From Oscillospiraceae bacterium (GTDB lineage Bacteria; Bacillota; Clostridia; Oscillospirales; Oscillospiraceae), in the NCBI GenBank assembly GCA_017415775.1, contig JAFQFC010000031.1, forward strand, positions 1-59,127: DNA of 59,127 nucleotides, in the 5' to 3' direction. Below are positions 34,106 through 43,953 of the stretch, in pieces (the stretch's first letter is position 1; the number at the start of each line of letters is the position of its first letter). The notes under the pieces were generated by a model that saw nothing but the letters and a program-made list of their open reading frames with translations, searched no databases and was not told where the DNA came from. Both the position numbers and the translations under genes were made by a program.

Positions 34106-34708
34106 TTGGACAAGAAGGTAAGAGGTAAGACATTCATTGTTGCCGGCCCTTCCGGTGTGGGAAAGGGAACCATTTTAAAGAAGCTTTTTGAAACGCACGA
34201 CCTGTACTATTCTGTGTCCGCCACCACCCGTGATCCCCGTGAGGGTGAGGTGGACGGTGTACACTACCACTTCCTGAGCGTGGAGGAATTCCGTGCCATG
34301 ATTGCCGAGGACGCCCTGCTGGAGCATGCGGAATATGCCGGCAATTACTACGGAACGCCGAAGCGCTACGTGGATGAGGCTATGGATGCCGGTCGGGACG
34401 TGATTCTGGAAATCGAAATGCAGGGCGCCCGCCAGGTGTGCGCCAAGCGCCCCGAGACCATCCGCATCTTTATTGCGCCCCCTTCCTGGGAGGAACTGGA
34501 GCGTCGGCTGGTGAATCGTGGTACCGATGCCCCTGAGAAGATCGCCCAGCGTCTGCGTCAGGCCCGTGTGGAACTGGAGAACGCCGGCGAATACGATTAC
34601 ATGGTGGTCAATGAGACTGTGGAAAAAGCTGCCGAAGAGGTGGCTGCCATCCTCTGTGCCGAGCATTGCCGGGTGGATGGCCGACTGGAAGAGATCCTGA
34701 AGAAATAA
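34106..34708 (+). CDS. gmk: Guanylate kinase
   Basis: A 200-residue P-loop kinase. GPSGVGKGT lies near residues 12-20, TTRDPREGEVDGVHYHF follows, and the GMP-binding AEYAGNYYGTPK. It converts GMP to GDP. The TTG start lies 8 nt after GAGGAGG, within the end region of remA. It is followed by rpoZ. Confidence 0.96.
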   Translation: MDKKVRGKTFIVAGPSGVGKGTILKKLFETHDLYYSVSATTRDPREGEVDGVHYHFLSVEEFRAMIAEDALLEHAEYAGNYYGTPKRYVDEAMDAGRDVILEIEMQGARQVCAKRPETIRIFIAPPSWEELERRLVNRGTDAPEKIAQRLRQARVELENAGEYDYMVVNETVEKAAEEVAAILCAEHCRVDGRLEEILKK

Positions 34709-34758
34709 CTGTTTTTCATAAAATTTGCGCCGAACAGGCAGATAGGAAGTTGATTATT

Positions 34759-34974
34759 ATGATGCTGTATCCCGCTATGAACAAGCTGACTGAGTATGTT
34801 CCCAACCGTTATATGATGGTGAACGTGGTGGCCCGCCGCGCCCGTCAGATCGCCATCGAGGCTGAGGTGCAGGGTGAGCGCCTGACCGAGAAGCCCGTGA
34901 CTCTGGCCATTCATGAGGTGGCTGAGGGCAAGTTCGATGCCAAGACCATCGACACCACCATCGTCGAGGCCTGA
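34759..34974 (+). CDS. rpoZ: RNA polymerase omega subunit
   Basis: A 71-residue omega subunit. YPAMNKLTEYVPNRYMMVNVVARRARQI is the conserved helix that clamps the beta-prime C-terminus, and KPVTLAIHEVAEGK follows. The start is one of two adjacent ATGs (34759/34762), with AGGAAG upstream. The gmk-rpoZ pairing is universal. Confidence 0.93.
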   Translation: MMLYPAMNKLTEYVPNRYMMVNVVARRARQIAIEAEVQGERLTEKPVTLAIHEVAEGKFDAKTIDTTIVEA

Positions 34975-35005
34975 AAAAACTGCGTAAGAAAAGGGGGGAG
35001 AGTCA

Positions 35006-37435
35006 ATGCCGCTGATCGCCAAGATCGCCGTATCCGCCGCGACCTACGCCATTGACAAACCCTATGACTACCTGCTGGGGGAGGAACTGGGGGCCGGCGT
35101 CGGCTGCCGTGTTCTGGTGCCCTTTGGGCGGGGCAACCGTACCTGTGAAGGTATGGTGCTGTCCGTTCGCCGTGGTGTGCCGGAAAAACCCCTAAAGGCG
35201 GTGCGTCAGGCGCTGGATACCGAGCCGGTGCTGACGGAAAAACAGATCAAGCTGGCTCTGTGGATGCGCCAGCGGTATTTCTGCACCGTGTACGACGCCA
35301 TTCATACCATTCTGCCTGCGGGCGTGTGGTATCAGTACCGTGAAATATGGCAAATTTGCGCCGATGCGGCGTGGGACGACCTCCCGGAGCGGGAGGCGTC
35401 CATTTGTCGTTTTTTGACCGAGGGTCCCCGTGACCTGCAGGAACTGAAAAATGCCTTCGGGGAGGAGGTCGTCCCCCTTCTCAAGAAGCTGCAAAAGCAG
35501 GAAATCGCTGTACCGCATCTGGAAGGAAAGCGGAAGGTGAATGACAAGGTGGTGCAGTTTGCGTCCCTTACGTTGGATGGAGAATCTGCGCTGGCGCAGG
35601 TGGAAGCCAAGCGCCGCACGGCGCCCCGACAGTATGATGCGGTGGAGTTTCTCTGCCGCTGCGGCGAGACGCCGGTTCACGATCTGTGCTACTTCACCGG
35701 CGTGACCCGCCCGGCACTGCGATCTCTGGAGAAGCAGGGGATTCTGCTGATCCGGGAACAGGAAGAGTACAGAATTTCTGAAAAAGACTACGCTGTAAAG
35801 GCAGAACTCATCACACTCAACGAGGAGCAGCAGGCGGTGTTTTCCACCGTTTTGTCCCAAGTGGAAGAGGGAACGGCGGGTGTCACGCTGCTGCAAGGCG
35901 TTACCGGCAGCGGCAAAACGCTGGTGTATATCCGCCTTGCACAGGAACTGCTACAGCGTGGAAAATCCGTGATGATCCTTGTGCCGGAGATTGCGCTGAC
36001 GCCTCAGATGATGGCACGGTTTACCGCCTATTTCGGTGACGAAGTGGCGCTGCTGCACAGCGGACTTCGTGTGACGGAGCGGTACGACCAGTACAAGCGC
36101 ATCCGCAGAGGGGAAGCCCATATCGTGCTGGGCACCCGTTCGGCGGTGTTTGCGCCGCTGGAAAATCTGGGGCTGATCGTGCTGGACGAGGAGCAGGAAA
36201 GCTCCTACGAGTCGGAAAACGCACCCAGCTACCACGCCCGGGACATTGCTAAATACCGCTGCGCACAGGAAGGTGCACGGCTGCTGCTGGGCAGTGCAAC
36301 GCCCACGGTGGAAACAGCGTGGCATGCAAAGAACGGCGACTATCAGCTGGCCCTGCTGCGTAAGCGCTATAACCAAAAGCAGCTGCCCCGTGTGGTGATA
36401 GCCGATTTGCGGCAGGAACTTCGGCAGGGCAATACCGGCGTCATCAGCCGTGTGCTGCGCCAGGAACTGCAGAAGAACATTGAAGCAGGGGAGCAGAGCA
36501 TCCTGTTTCTCAACCGCCGTGGCGCCAGCCGCCAGCTGCTTTGTCCGGAGTGCGGTTATGTGCCCCAATGTCCCCGCTGCAGCGTGTATCTCACGTATCA
36601 TTCCGCCAACAACCGCCTGATGTGCCACTACTGCGGTCATTCGGAAAAAGCAGCGGAGGAATGTCCGGACTGCGGCGGCATTATGAAGCACATGGGTATT
36701 GGTACCCAGAAGGTGGAAGAGGAGCTGCGGGAGCTGTTTCCGGAGACGGAGATCCTGCGCATGGATGCCGACACGGTGGGCAGCGGCCACGAGGCCCTGC
36801 TGCGCCGATTTGAAGAAGAGAAAATCCCCATCCTGCTGGGCACCCAAATGGTGGCCAAGGGGTTGGATTTTGATAATGTAACGCTGGTGGGCGTACTGGC
36901 GGCAGATTTGTCCCTGTATGTGGACCACTATCGTGCCCCGGAGCGAACCTTCTCCCTGCTGACGCAGGTGGTGGGCCGTGCCGGACGGGGCGAGAAGGCG
37001 GGACGGGCCGTGATCCAGACCTACACGCCGGAAAATGATGTGATCCTGGCGGCTGCCGATCAGGATTACCAGCGGTTTTACGAAGCGGAGATCCGCATGC
37101 GCAAGCTGCGCCTTGACCCGCCCTTTGCCGATCAGTTTGTGATCACCGTCAGCGGCGGCGAAGAGAGCGGTGTGCTGCGTGCTGCTGCGCAGGTGCGGGA
37201 CAGTCTTCTGCATCTGGCTGCCCGGCCGGAGTATCAGCCGCTGGAATGGGAAGTGCTGGGTCCGGCTCCGGCTCCGGTGCTGAAGGTGAATAACCGCTAC
37301 CGCTACCGCATTACCGTGATCGGGCGCAACGACAAGGCGCTGCGGGATGTGATCGCCTCCATCCTGCGGCAGTTTGCGCTGCGCAGCGAAAACCGCAACA
37401 TGAATATCTACGCCGATTGTAATCGTATGGACTAA
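35006..37435 (+). CDS. priA: Primosomal replication protein N' (PriA helicase)
   Basis: An 809-residue superfamily 2 helicase. The N-terminal 3' DNA-binding domain (AKIAVSAATYAIDKPYDYLL) is followed by Walker A GVTGSGKT at about residue 298, the DEEQ box, and the zinc-binding cysteine pairs CPECGYVPQCPRC, CHYCGH and CPDCGG (about 513-555). It restarts stalled forks by loading DnaB. It opens the priA-def-fmt-rsmB-rlmN run. Confidence 0.96.
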   Translation: MPLIAKIAVSAATYAIDKPYDYLLGEELGAGVGCRVLVPFGRGNRTCEGMVLSVRRGVPEKPLKAVRQALDTEPVLTEKQIKLALWMRQRYFCTVYDAIHTILPAGVWYQYREIWQICADAAWDDLPEREASICRFLTEGPRDLQELKNAFGEEVVPLLKKLQKQEIAVPHLEGKRKVNDKVVQFASLTLDGESALAQVEAKRRTAPRQYDAVEFLCRCGETPVHDLCYFTGVTRPALRSLEKQGILLIREQEEYRISEKDYAVKAELITLNEEQQAVFSTVLSQVEEGTAGVTLLQGVTGSGKTLVYIRLAQELLQRGKSVMILVPEIALTPQMMARFTAYFGDEVALLHSGLRVTERYDQYKRIRRGEAHIVLGTRSAVFAPLENLGLIVLDEEQESSYESENAPSYHARDIAKYRCAQEGARLLLGSATPTVETAWHAKNGDYQLALLRKRYNQKQLPRVVIADLRQELRQGNTGVISRVLRQELQKNIEAGEQSILFLNRRGASRQLLCPECGYVPQCPRCSVYLTYHSANNRLMCHYCGHSEKAAEECPDCGGIMKHMGIGTQKVEEELRELFPETEILRMDADTVGSGHEALLRRFEEEKIPILLGTQMVAKGLDFDNVTLVGVLAADLSLYVDHYRAPERTFSLLTQVVGRAGRGEKAGRAVIQTYTPENDVILAAADQDYQRFYEAEIRMRKLRLDPPFADQFVITVSGGEESGVLRAAAQVRDSLLHLAARPEYQPLEWEVLGPAPAPVLKVNNRYRYRITVIGRNDKALRDVIASILRQFALRSENRNMNIYADCNRMD

Positions 37436-37452
37436 AGAAAGAGGTAAGAATT

Positions 37453-37962
37453 ATGGCACTGAGAAATATTGTCAAGCAGGGCGACGAATGCCTGCAGAAG
37501 GTTTGCCGTCCTGTTACCGAGTTCAACAGCCGCCTGCATACGCTGCTGGATGACATGACCGAAACGCTGGTGGATTCCGGCGGTGTGGGTCTGGCTGCCC
37601 CGCAGGTGGGCGTGCTGCGTCGTGTGTGCGTGGTCATGAACGAGGAAGAGGAGATCATCGAACTGGTGAACCCCGAAATCGTGGCCACCGAGGGCGAGCA
37701 GACCGGTCTGGAGGGCTGCCTCAGCGTGCCCGGCCGCTTCGGCATCGTGACCCGCCCCTACGTGGTGCGTGTTCGGGCCCAGGACCGTGACGGCAACTTC
37801 TTTGAGGTGGAGGATGAGGACCTGACGGCCCGCTGCTTCTGCCATGAGCTGGAGCATCTGGACGGCCATCTGTTTGTGGAGCGTGCCGAGAAGATGCTCA
37901 GCGACGAGGAACTGGAAGAGTACATCCGCCGGATGGAAGAAATGGAAGAGGACGAAGACTGA
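37453..37962 (+). CDS. def: Peptide deformylase
   Basis: A 169-residue metalloenzyme. All three motifs are intact: GVGLAAPQVG, EGCLSVPG and CHELEHLDG (HExxH at about residues 131-135). It removes the formyl group from nascent proteins. AAGAGGT precedes the ATG. Its stop overlaps the start of fmt by one base. The acidic C-terminus (EEMEEDED) is a small extension. Confidence 0.96.
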   Translation: MALRNIVKQGDECLQKVCRPVTEFNSRLHTLLDDMTETLVDSGGVGLAAPQVGVLRRVCVVMNEEEEIIELVNPEIVATEGEQTGLEGCLSVPGRFGIVTRPYVVRVRAQDRDGNFFEVEDEDLTARCFCHELEHLDGHLFVERAEKMLSDEELEEYIRRMEEMEEDED

Positions 37963-38882
37963 TGCGAATTCTCTTTATGGGGACGCCGGAGTTTGCCGTT
38001 GCGTCTTTGAAGCGGCTGGTGGAGGACGGACACGAGGTGTGCGGCGTTTTTACCCAGCCGGATAAGCCGAAGAACCGGGGTATGAAGATGACTTTCTCCC
38101 CGGTGAAGGAGTATGCCCTGAGCCAGAATCTGACCGTGTATCAGCCGTTGAAGATGCGTGACGGTGAGGCACTGGCCATCGTGGAGGCGCTGCGGCCGGA
38201 GCTGATCGTGGTGGCTGCCTATGGCCGCATTTTGCCCGAGGAGATCCTGAATGCACCCAAGTACGGCTCCATCAATGTTCACTCCTCGCTGCTGCCTGCC
38301 TATCGTGGTGCAGCTCCCATCAACTGGGCCATTCTGGACGGACTGGACGAGACCGGCGTGACCATCATGTACATGGCTAAGGAACTGGATGCCGGTGACA
38401 TCATCCATGCGGTGAAGACCCCCATCGACATTGACGAGACGGCCCAGGAGCTGACGCTGCGCCTGGCCGATCTGGGTGCGCAGGCTTTGAGCGAGACGGT
38501 GGACATGTTGGCCGCCGGCACAGCCGTTCGTACGCCTCAGGACCACGAAAAGCATACCTATGCTCCCATGCTCAGCAAGGCGCTTTCGCCCATTGACTGG
38601 ACGAAGTCTGCCCGCCAGATCCATGATCAGGTCCGTGGTTTGATCCCCTGGCCCTGCGCCAACACCGTGGTGGGCGGTAAGAATGTGAAGGTACACAAGA
38701 CCGCTTTCGGCGGCGAGACCACGGCTGCTCCCGGCACGGTGGTGTCCGCCGGCAAGCAGGGCATTGAGATAGCCTGCGGTGACGGCCGCACGCTGCTGAT
38801 CACCCAGCTGCAGGGCGAGGGCGGTAAGCGCATGGCTGCTGCTGACTATCTGCGTGGTCACAGCGTACAGGTGGGCGTATGA
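37962..38882 (+). CDS. fmt: Methionyl-tRNA formyltransferase
   Basis: A 306-residue enzyme that formylates initiator Met-tRNA. The formyl-THF domain begins MRILFMGTPEFAVASLKRL and contains the NVHSSLLPAYRGAAPINWAI catalytic block and DAGDI. A C-terminal OB-like tRNA-binding domain starts at about residue 205. It is coupled to def and rsmB. Confidence 0.96.
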   Translation: MRILFMGTPEFAVASLKRLVEDGHEVCGVFTQPDKPKNRGMKMTFSPVKEYALSQNLTVYQPLKMRDGEALAIVEALRPELIVVAAYGRILPEEILNAPKYGSINVHSSLLPAYRGAAPINWAILDGLDETGVTIMYMAKELDAGDIIHAVKTPIDIDETAQELTLRLADLGAQALSETVDMLAAGTAVRTPQDHEKHTYAPMLSKALSPIDWTKSARQIHDQVRGLIPWPCANTVVGGKNVKVHKTAFGGETTAAPGTVVSAGKQGIEIACGDGRTLLITQLQGEGGKRMAAADYLRGHSVQVGV

Positions 38883-40213
38883 AAGAGAAGAGAAAGCCGG
38901 GCGCCCGTGACGTGGCGCTGGAAGTGCTGATGCAGATCGACAGTGCCAATGCATGGTCTGACGGCAGTCTCAAGCGCACCATTGCCAAAAATCAGCTGGA
39001 CAGTCGTGAGGCGGCGCTGGCCACCCGTTTGAGCTACGGCGTGGTGCAGAACAAGATGCTGCTGGATTACTACATCAGCTGCTACTGCACCCAGAAGGCA
39101 GAAAAGCTGGAGAGCGTCATTCGCAACATTCTGCGCATCGGCGGTTACCAGATCCTGTTTATGGATAAGATCCCCCATCACGCTGCGGTGAACGAGGCGG
39201 TGGAGATGACCCGCCGTGCCAACCGCCCCAAGGCGGCCGGCATGGTCAACGCCGTGCTGCGGAAATTTGTGGCTAACTGGATGAATATGCCGGCGCTGCC
39301 CGGTGCTACGGCGGACTATCTGTCCATCCGCTACAGCCATCCCAAGTGGCTGGTGGAACGGCTGATCGACCTGCTGGGTGCGGAGGAAGCGGAGTGCTTC
39401 CTGCGGCTGAATAATGAGGTGGTGCCCACCACCATCCAGACCAACCATCTCAAGACGACCCCTGATGCGCTGGAAAAGGAGCTGCGTCAGGCAGGCGCTG
39501 CGGTGGAAAAGCATCCGTGGCTGCCCGGCTGCTTCGAGGTCAGCGCCACCGGCGATCTGGAGAGTCTGCCGGCCTTCACGGAGGGCCGCTTCATGGTGCA
39601 GGACGCTGCCGCCCGTCTGGTGGCGGTGATCGCCGCACCGGCACAGGATGCCAAGGTGCTGGACGTATGTGCTGCACCCGGCGGCAAGTCCTTCTCGCTG
39701 GCCATTGACATGCAGGATCAGGGCCAGATCGTCTCCTGCGATATCCATCCCCATAAGCTGCAGCTGCTGGAAAAGAGTGCGCAGCGACTGGGAATCAAAA
39801 GCATTCGTGTGGCGCAGGCCGATGGTCGGGAGCATCACAGTGCATGGCAGCAGACGGCCGATCTGGTGGTGGCCGACGTACCCTGCTCCGGTTTGGGTAT
39901 CATCCGCAAGAAGCCGGATATCCGCTACAAAAAACAGAAGGAACTGGCCCAGCTGCCGGAGATCCAGAAGGCGATTCTGGAAAATGCCGCCACCTATGTG
40001 CGGCCCGGCGGAACGCTGATCTACTCCACCTGCACGGTGCTGCCGGAGGAGAATGAGCAGGTGACCGAAGAGTTTCTGGCCAAACACCTTGATTTTACAC
40101 TGGAAAGCTTTACTTTGCCGCTGCCCATTGGTGCCAGCAAGGGGCATTTGACCCTGTGGCCCCAGCGGTATGGTACTGACGGATTCTATATCTGCCGTAT
40201 GCGCAGGAAATGA
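38879..40213 (+). CDS. rsmB: 16S rRNA m5C967 methyltransferase RsmB
   Basis: A 444-residue protein. An N-terminal NusB-like helical domain (residues 1-140) precedes a SAM-dependent methyltransferase domain. The motifs are DVCAAPGGKSFSLA, DIHPHKLQLLEKSAQRLG, the catalytic cysteine pair in VPCSGLGIIRKKPDIRY and YSTCTVLPEENE. It overlaps fmt by 4 bp. Confidence 0.95.
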   Translation: MKEKRKPGARDVALEVLMQIDSANAWSDGSLKRTIAKNQLDSREAALATRLSYGVVQNKMLLDYYISCYCTQKAEKLESVIRNILRIGGYQILFMDKIPHHAAVNEAVEMTRRANRPKAAGMVNAVLRKFVANWMNMPALPGATADYLSIRYSHPKWLVERLIDLLGAEEAECFLRLNNEVVPTTIQTNHLKTTPDALEKELRQAGAAVEKHPWLPGCFEVSATGDLESLPAFTEGRFMVQDAAARLVAVIAAPAQDAKVLDVCAAPGGKSFSLAIDMQDQGQIVSCDIHPHKLQLLEKSAQRLGIKSIRVAQADGREHHSAWQQTADLVVADVPCSGLGIIRKKPDIRYKKQKELAQLPEIQKAILENAATYVRPGGTLIYSTCTVLPEENEQVTEEFLAKHLDFTLESFTLPLPIGASKGHLTLWPQRYGTDGFYICRMRRK

Positions 40214-40223
40214 GGCGTATTGC

Positions 40224-41255
40224 ATGACCGATATTAAATCCATGACCCTGGAGGAGATCACCCAGACATGCCGTGAGATGGGTGAACCTGCATTTCGCGG
40301 TAAGCAGATCTTCACATGGCTGCATAAGGGTGTGACCGACTTTGAAGGGATGAGCAATCTCTCCAAGGCGCTGCGGGAAAAGCTGGCGGCACGGTACTAC
40401 ATCACAGCGCCCACGGTGGCCCGCAAGCAGATGTCCCGGCTGGACGGTACCATTAAGTACCTGTGGGAGCTGCAGGACGGAAACTGCATTGAAACGGTGC
40501 TGATGCAGTATAAGCACGGCAACACCGTATGCATTTCCTCTCAGGTGGGCTGCCGCATGGGCTGCGCCTTCTGTGCGTCCACCATTGCTGGCAAGCTGCG
40601 TGACCTGACGCCTTCGGAAATGGTGGATCAGGTGCTGTTCACCCAACTGGAAAGCGGGCAGGAGATCTCCAACATCGTGCTGATGGGTATTGGCGAGCCG
40701 CTGGACAACATGGACAACGTGCTGCGCTTCCTGGAACTCATCAATCATGCCGACGGCATGAACATCGGCATGCGTCACATCAGCCTGTCCACCTGTGGTG
40801 TGGTACCAGGCATTGACCGGCTGGCGGAGCTGCAGCTGCAGCTGACGCTGTCTGTGTCCCTTCATGCGCCGGACACGGAGACCCGCTCCCGGATCATGCC
40901 GGTGAACCGTGCGTATGATGTAGAGGAGCTGTTTGCGGCCTGTCATCGCTATTTCAAGAAAACAGGCCGGCGTATTTCTTTTGAATATTCCATGATCGAC
41001 GGTGTCAACGACAACGACTGGCAGGCAGACCTGATCGCCAAGCGAATTGCCGGTATGCCCGGTCATGTGAATCTGATCCCGCTCAACGACGTGGTGGAAA
41101 GCCCCTTCAAGCCCAGTAAACGGGTGGCGGCGTTCCAGAAGCGGCTGCAATCCCATGGCGTAACGGCCACGGTGCGCCGCAGCTTGGGCGGCGATATTGA
41201 CGCTTCCTGCGGCCAGCTGCGCCGCAAAGCAATGGAGGAAAGGGGAGAGCTGTAA
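40224..41255 (+). CDS. rlmN: 23S rRNA/tRNA m2A methyltransferase RlmN
   Basis: A 343-residue radical-SAM enzyme. The cluster motif is CRMGCAFCAS (CxxxCxxC, about 109-117), with the conserved GEPLDNMDNV and a methyl-carrying cysteine near the C-terminus (GDIDASCGQL). It methylates A2503 of 23S rRNA and A37 of some tRNAs. The ATG at 40224 follows GAGG and matches family starts. Confidence 0.95.
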   Translation: MTDIKSMTLEEITQTCREMGEPAFRGKQIFTWLHKGVTDFEGMSNLSKALREKLAARYYITAPTVARKQMSRLDGTIKYLWELQDGNCIETVLMQYKHGNTVCISSQVGCRMGCAFCASTIAGKLRDLTPSEMVDQVLFTQLESGQEISNIVLMGIGEPLDNMDNVLRFLELINHADGMNIGMRHISLSTCGVVPGIDRLAELQLQLTLSVSLHAPDTETRSRIMPVNRAYDVEELFAACHRYFKKTGRRISFEYSMIDGVNDNDWQADLIAKRIAGMPGHVNLIPLNDVVESPFKPSKRVAAFQKRLQSHGVTATVRRSLGGDIDASCGQLRRKAMEERGEL

Positions 41256-41257
41256 CC

Positions 41258-41989
41258 ATGAGATCGTGGGGTATTACCGACACGGGTCTGGTCCGCCGGG
41301 AAAACCAGGACTCTTATGATGTGCGTACCATTTCCACCTATACTTCCGCTGTGGTCTGTGACGGTATGGGCGGCCCGGCCGGCGGCCGGATGGCCAGTTC
41401 CATCGCAGTGGAGACCTTCCAACGGGAGATGGAGCGGCTGCTGCAAAAGGACATGGGCCTGCAGCAGATCGTACAGGCTGCCGATTACACCGTGGCGCTG
41501 GCCAACGATGCCATCCGCACGGCAGCGGCTGAGAATGAAGAGTACCAGCACATGGGCACCACATTGGTCTGTGCGCTGGTCCAGGAGGAGCAGGTGGTCA
41601 TCGTCAACGTGGGTGACAGCCGAGCCTATCACATCAACGGCGATGGCATCCGACAGGTGAGCCGTGACCATTCGTTGGTGGAAGTGCTGGTGGAACGTGG
41701 CGAACTGACGCCGGAAGAGGCCAAACGTCATCCCCAGCGCAATCTGATCACCCGGGCTTTGGGCCCTGACGCATCCGTCCTGACGGATAACTTTTATGTG
41801 GAGTGGAAGCAGGGAGATTTCCTGCTGCTCTGCTCCGATGGTCTGGTCAATACCGTATCGGACCAGGAGATCTTGTTCGAGGTGACCCGTCATGGGGAAC
41901 CGGAGACCTGCCTTGCACGGCTTTTGGAGCTGTCCCGGCGACGGGGCGCACCGGATAACGTGACGGCGGTGCTCCTGATGAACATTTGA
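41258..41989 (+). CDS. prpC: PP2C-type Ser/Thr protein phosphatase
   Basis: A 243-residue metal-dependent phosphatase. Metal-binding motifs are RRENQDSYDV, VVCDGMGGPAGG, VGDSRAYHINGDGIRQVSRDHS and CSDGLVN, with GAPDNVTAVLL at the end. It reverses phosphorylation by the PASTA kinase encoded next. Order and family match Bacillus PrpC-PrkC. Confidence 0.95.
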   Translation: MRSWGITDTGLVRRENQDSYDVRTISTYTSAVVCDGMGGPAGGRMASSIAVETFQREMERLLQKDMGLQQIVQAADYTVALANDAIRTAAAENEEYQHMGTTLVCALVQEEQVVIVNVGDSRAYHINGDGIRQVSRDHSLVEVLVERGELTPEEAKRHPQRNLITRALGPDASVLTDNFYVEWKQGDFLLLCSDGLVNTVSDQEILFEVTRHGEPETCLARLLELSRRRGAPDNVTAVLLMNI

Positions 41990-42021
41990 TCTGCCAGCAT
42001 AAGGAAAGGAACGGTCTAACT

Positions 42022-43953
42022 ATGGATCAGTACATCGGAAAAATGTTGGACAACCGATATGAGCTTCTTGAGCAGATCGGCCGGGGTGGCATGGCCCTTG
42101 TTTACAAGGCCAAGTGCCACCGCCTCAACCGTATGGTTGCGGTCAAGATCCTCAAGAGCGATCTGGCCGACAGCGAGGATTTCCGCCGCCGCTTCCGGGA
42201 CGAGTCCCGGGCTGTGGCACAGCTGTCCCACGCCAATATCGTGTCTGTCTATGATGTGTCCCGCAGCGGTGACCTGGAGTACATCGTGATGGAACTCATC
42301 GAGGGTATTACCCTGAAACAATATATGGAGCGTCGTGGCCAGATGGATTGGCGTGAGGCGCTGCACTTCATTACCCAGATCATGCGGGGTCTGAGCCACG
42401 CCCACAGCCGTGGGATCATTCATCGGGACATCAAGCCCCACAATATCATGATCCTGCGCGACGGCAGCGTGAAGGTGGCTGACTTCGGCATCGCATGTCT
42501 GGCCAACACCAGCAATACCCTGACCCAGGAAGCCCTGGGCAGCGTGCATTATATTTCCCCCGAGCAGGCCCGGGGTGACCGGACAGATGCCCGCTCGGAT
42601 ATCTATTCCGCCGGCGTAGTGCTTTACGAGATGCTGACCGGTCGTCTGCCCTTTGAGGGTGACAGCGCCGTGTCTGTGGCCATCCAGCACCTGAGCTCTG
42701 TGCCGCTGAATCCCAGCGAGATCAATGCCAATGTGCCTGAGGCGCTGGAACTGATCTGCATGAAGGCCATGAACCCCAACATCGCCAAGCGCTATCTGAC
42801 GGCTGAGGACATGCTGGCCGATCTGGAGAAGTTCCGCAAGGATCCCGCTGCCGATCTGGGCTATATCCGTGCCGATCTGGGTGCCGACAGCGATCCTACC
42901 CAGCCCATCAAGACGGCCGAGGTAGCTGCTGCCACCCGGGCTGCCCGTGAGCAGAAGCAGGCAGAGGCCGCAGCAGAGGAAAAGAAGCGCAGCCAGCGTA
43001 CCATGATGATCGCCGGCGGTGCGGTGCTGGCGCTGCTGCTGTTGCTCTTTGTCATCATCAAACTGGTGAGCAATTTCGGCGGCCCGAAGGCTCCCGATAC
43101 CTTTGAGGTGCCTCATCTGCTGGGTATGACGGTGGAAGAGGCGGAGCAGCTGCCGGAGATCAAGGACATTTTCACCATCGAAGTGGTGGGCAGCAAGCTG
43201 ACCCCGGACTATGAGCCGGGCCAGATCATCGACCAGGACCCCAAAGCAGGTACGGAGCGGAAGAACGACCTGATCATCAGCGTCTATGTCTGCGCCGAGG
43301 AAGAGGAGAAGGTCATGCCCAGCCTGAGCAGCAAGGACTATCAGGTTGCCAAGGTGGAACTGACCAACATGAAGTGGGACCTGCTGTTCCAGACGAAGTA
43401 CGAATTCAGCGACAAGTATGCGGACGGTGAAGTGATTTCCACCGAGCCGGCTGCCGGCGAGCCGTTGAGAAAGGGCGATACGGTGCTGCTGATCGTCAGC
43501 AAGGGGCCGGAAGAGAAGCCCTTCAAGGTGCCGAATTTCGCCGGTAAAACGCTGGATGCAGCAGCACTGGAAGCAGAAAATCTGGGATTGACGGTGGGCT
43601 CTCACAGTGAGGAGTTCAGCGACGCCCCGGAAGGAACGGTGATCAAGCAGTCCCTTACCGCCGACACCGAGGCCAAGAAGGGCGATACGATCACCTTCAC
43701 CGTCAGCAAGGGGCCTGAGCCTGTGGAGCCGGTGATGGTGCAGTATACCTACCACTATGCTATTCCCGACACGTATACCGACACAGTGCGGGTAGAATTC
43801 CGTTTGAACGACTCCATCGTGGACACGGTTCAGGTGGATACCACGACCTCCCGGGAAGGCAGCTACACGTTCATGGGCGAACAGGGAACGGAAGCCACCG
43901 TGGTGGTTTATGTGAATGGCAAAGAGGAGATCTCTGAGGTGATCACATTTTGA
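42022..43953 (+). CDS. prkC: PASTA-domain Ser/Thr protein kinase PrkC
   Basis: A 643-residue membrane kinase. The kinase domain (about 10-270) has GRGGMALVYKA, VAVKIL, HRDIKPHN and DFGIA. A juxtamembrane Ala/Glu/Lys-rich stretch, one transmembrane helix (about 330-349) and three extracellular PASTA repeats (about 358-575) follow, then an extra beta-rich C-terminal domain of about 70 residues. PrkC senses muropeptides or lipid II and controls wall growth and spore germination. The ATG at 42022 gives the family N-terminus. Confidence 0.95.
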   Translation: MDQYIGKMLDNRYELLEQIGRGGMALVYKAKCHRLNRMVAVKILKSDLADSEDFRRRFRDESRAVAQLSHANIVSVYDVSRSGDLEYIVMELIEGITLKQYMERRGQMDWREALHFITQIMRGLSHAHSRGIIHRDIKPHNIMILRDGSVKVADFGIACLANTSNTLTQEALGSVHYISPEQARGDRTDARSDIYSAGVVLYEMLTGRLPFEGDSAVSVAIQHLSSVPLNPSEINANVPEALELICMKAMNPNIAKRYLTAEDMLADLEKFRKDPAADLGYIRADLGADSDPTQPIKTAEVAAATRAAREQKQAEAAAEEKKRSQRTMMIAGGAVLALLLLLFVIIKLVSNFGGPKAPDTFEVPHLLGMTVEEAEQLPEIKDIFTIEVVGSKLTPDYEPGQIIDQDPKAGTERKNDLIISVYVCAEEEEKVMPSLSSKDYQVAKVELTNMKWDLLFQTKYEFSDKYADGEVISTEPAAGEPLRKGDTVLLIVSKGPEEKPFKVPNFAGKTLDAAALEAENLGLTVGSHSEEFSDAPEGTVIKQSLTADTEAKKGDTITFTVSKGPEPVEPVMVQYTYHYAIPDTYTDTVRVEFRLNDSIVDTVQVDTTTSREGSYTFMGEQGTEATVVVYVNGKEEISEVITF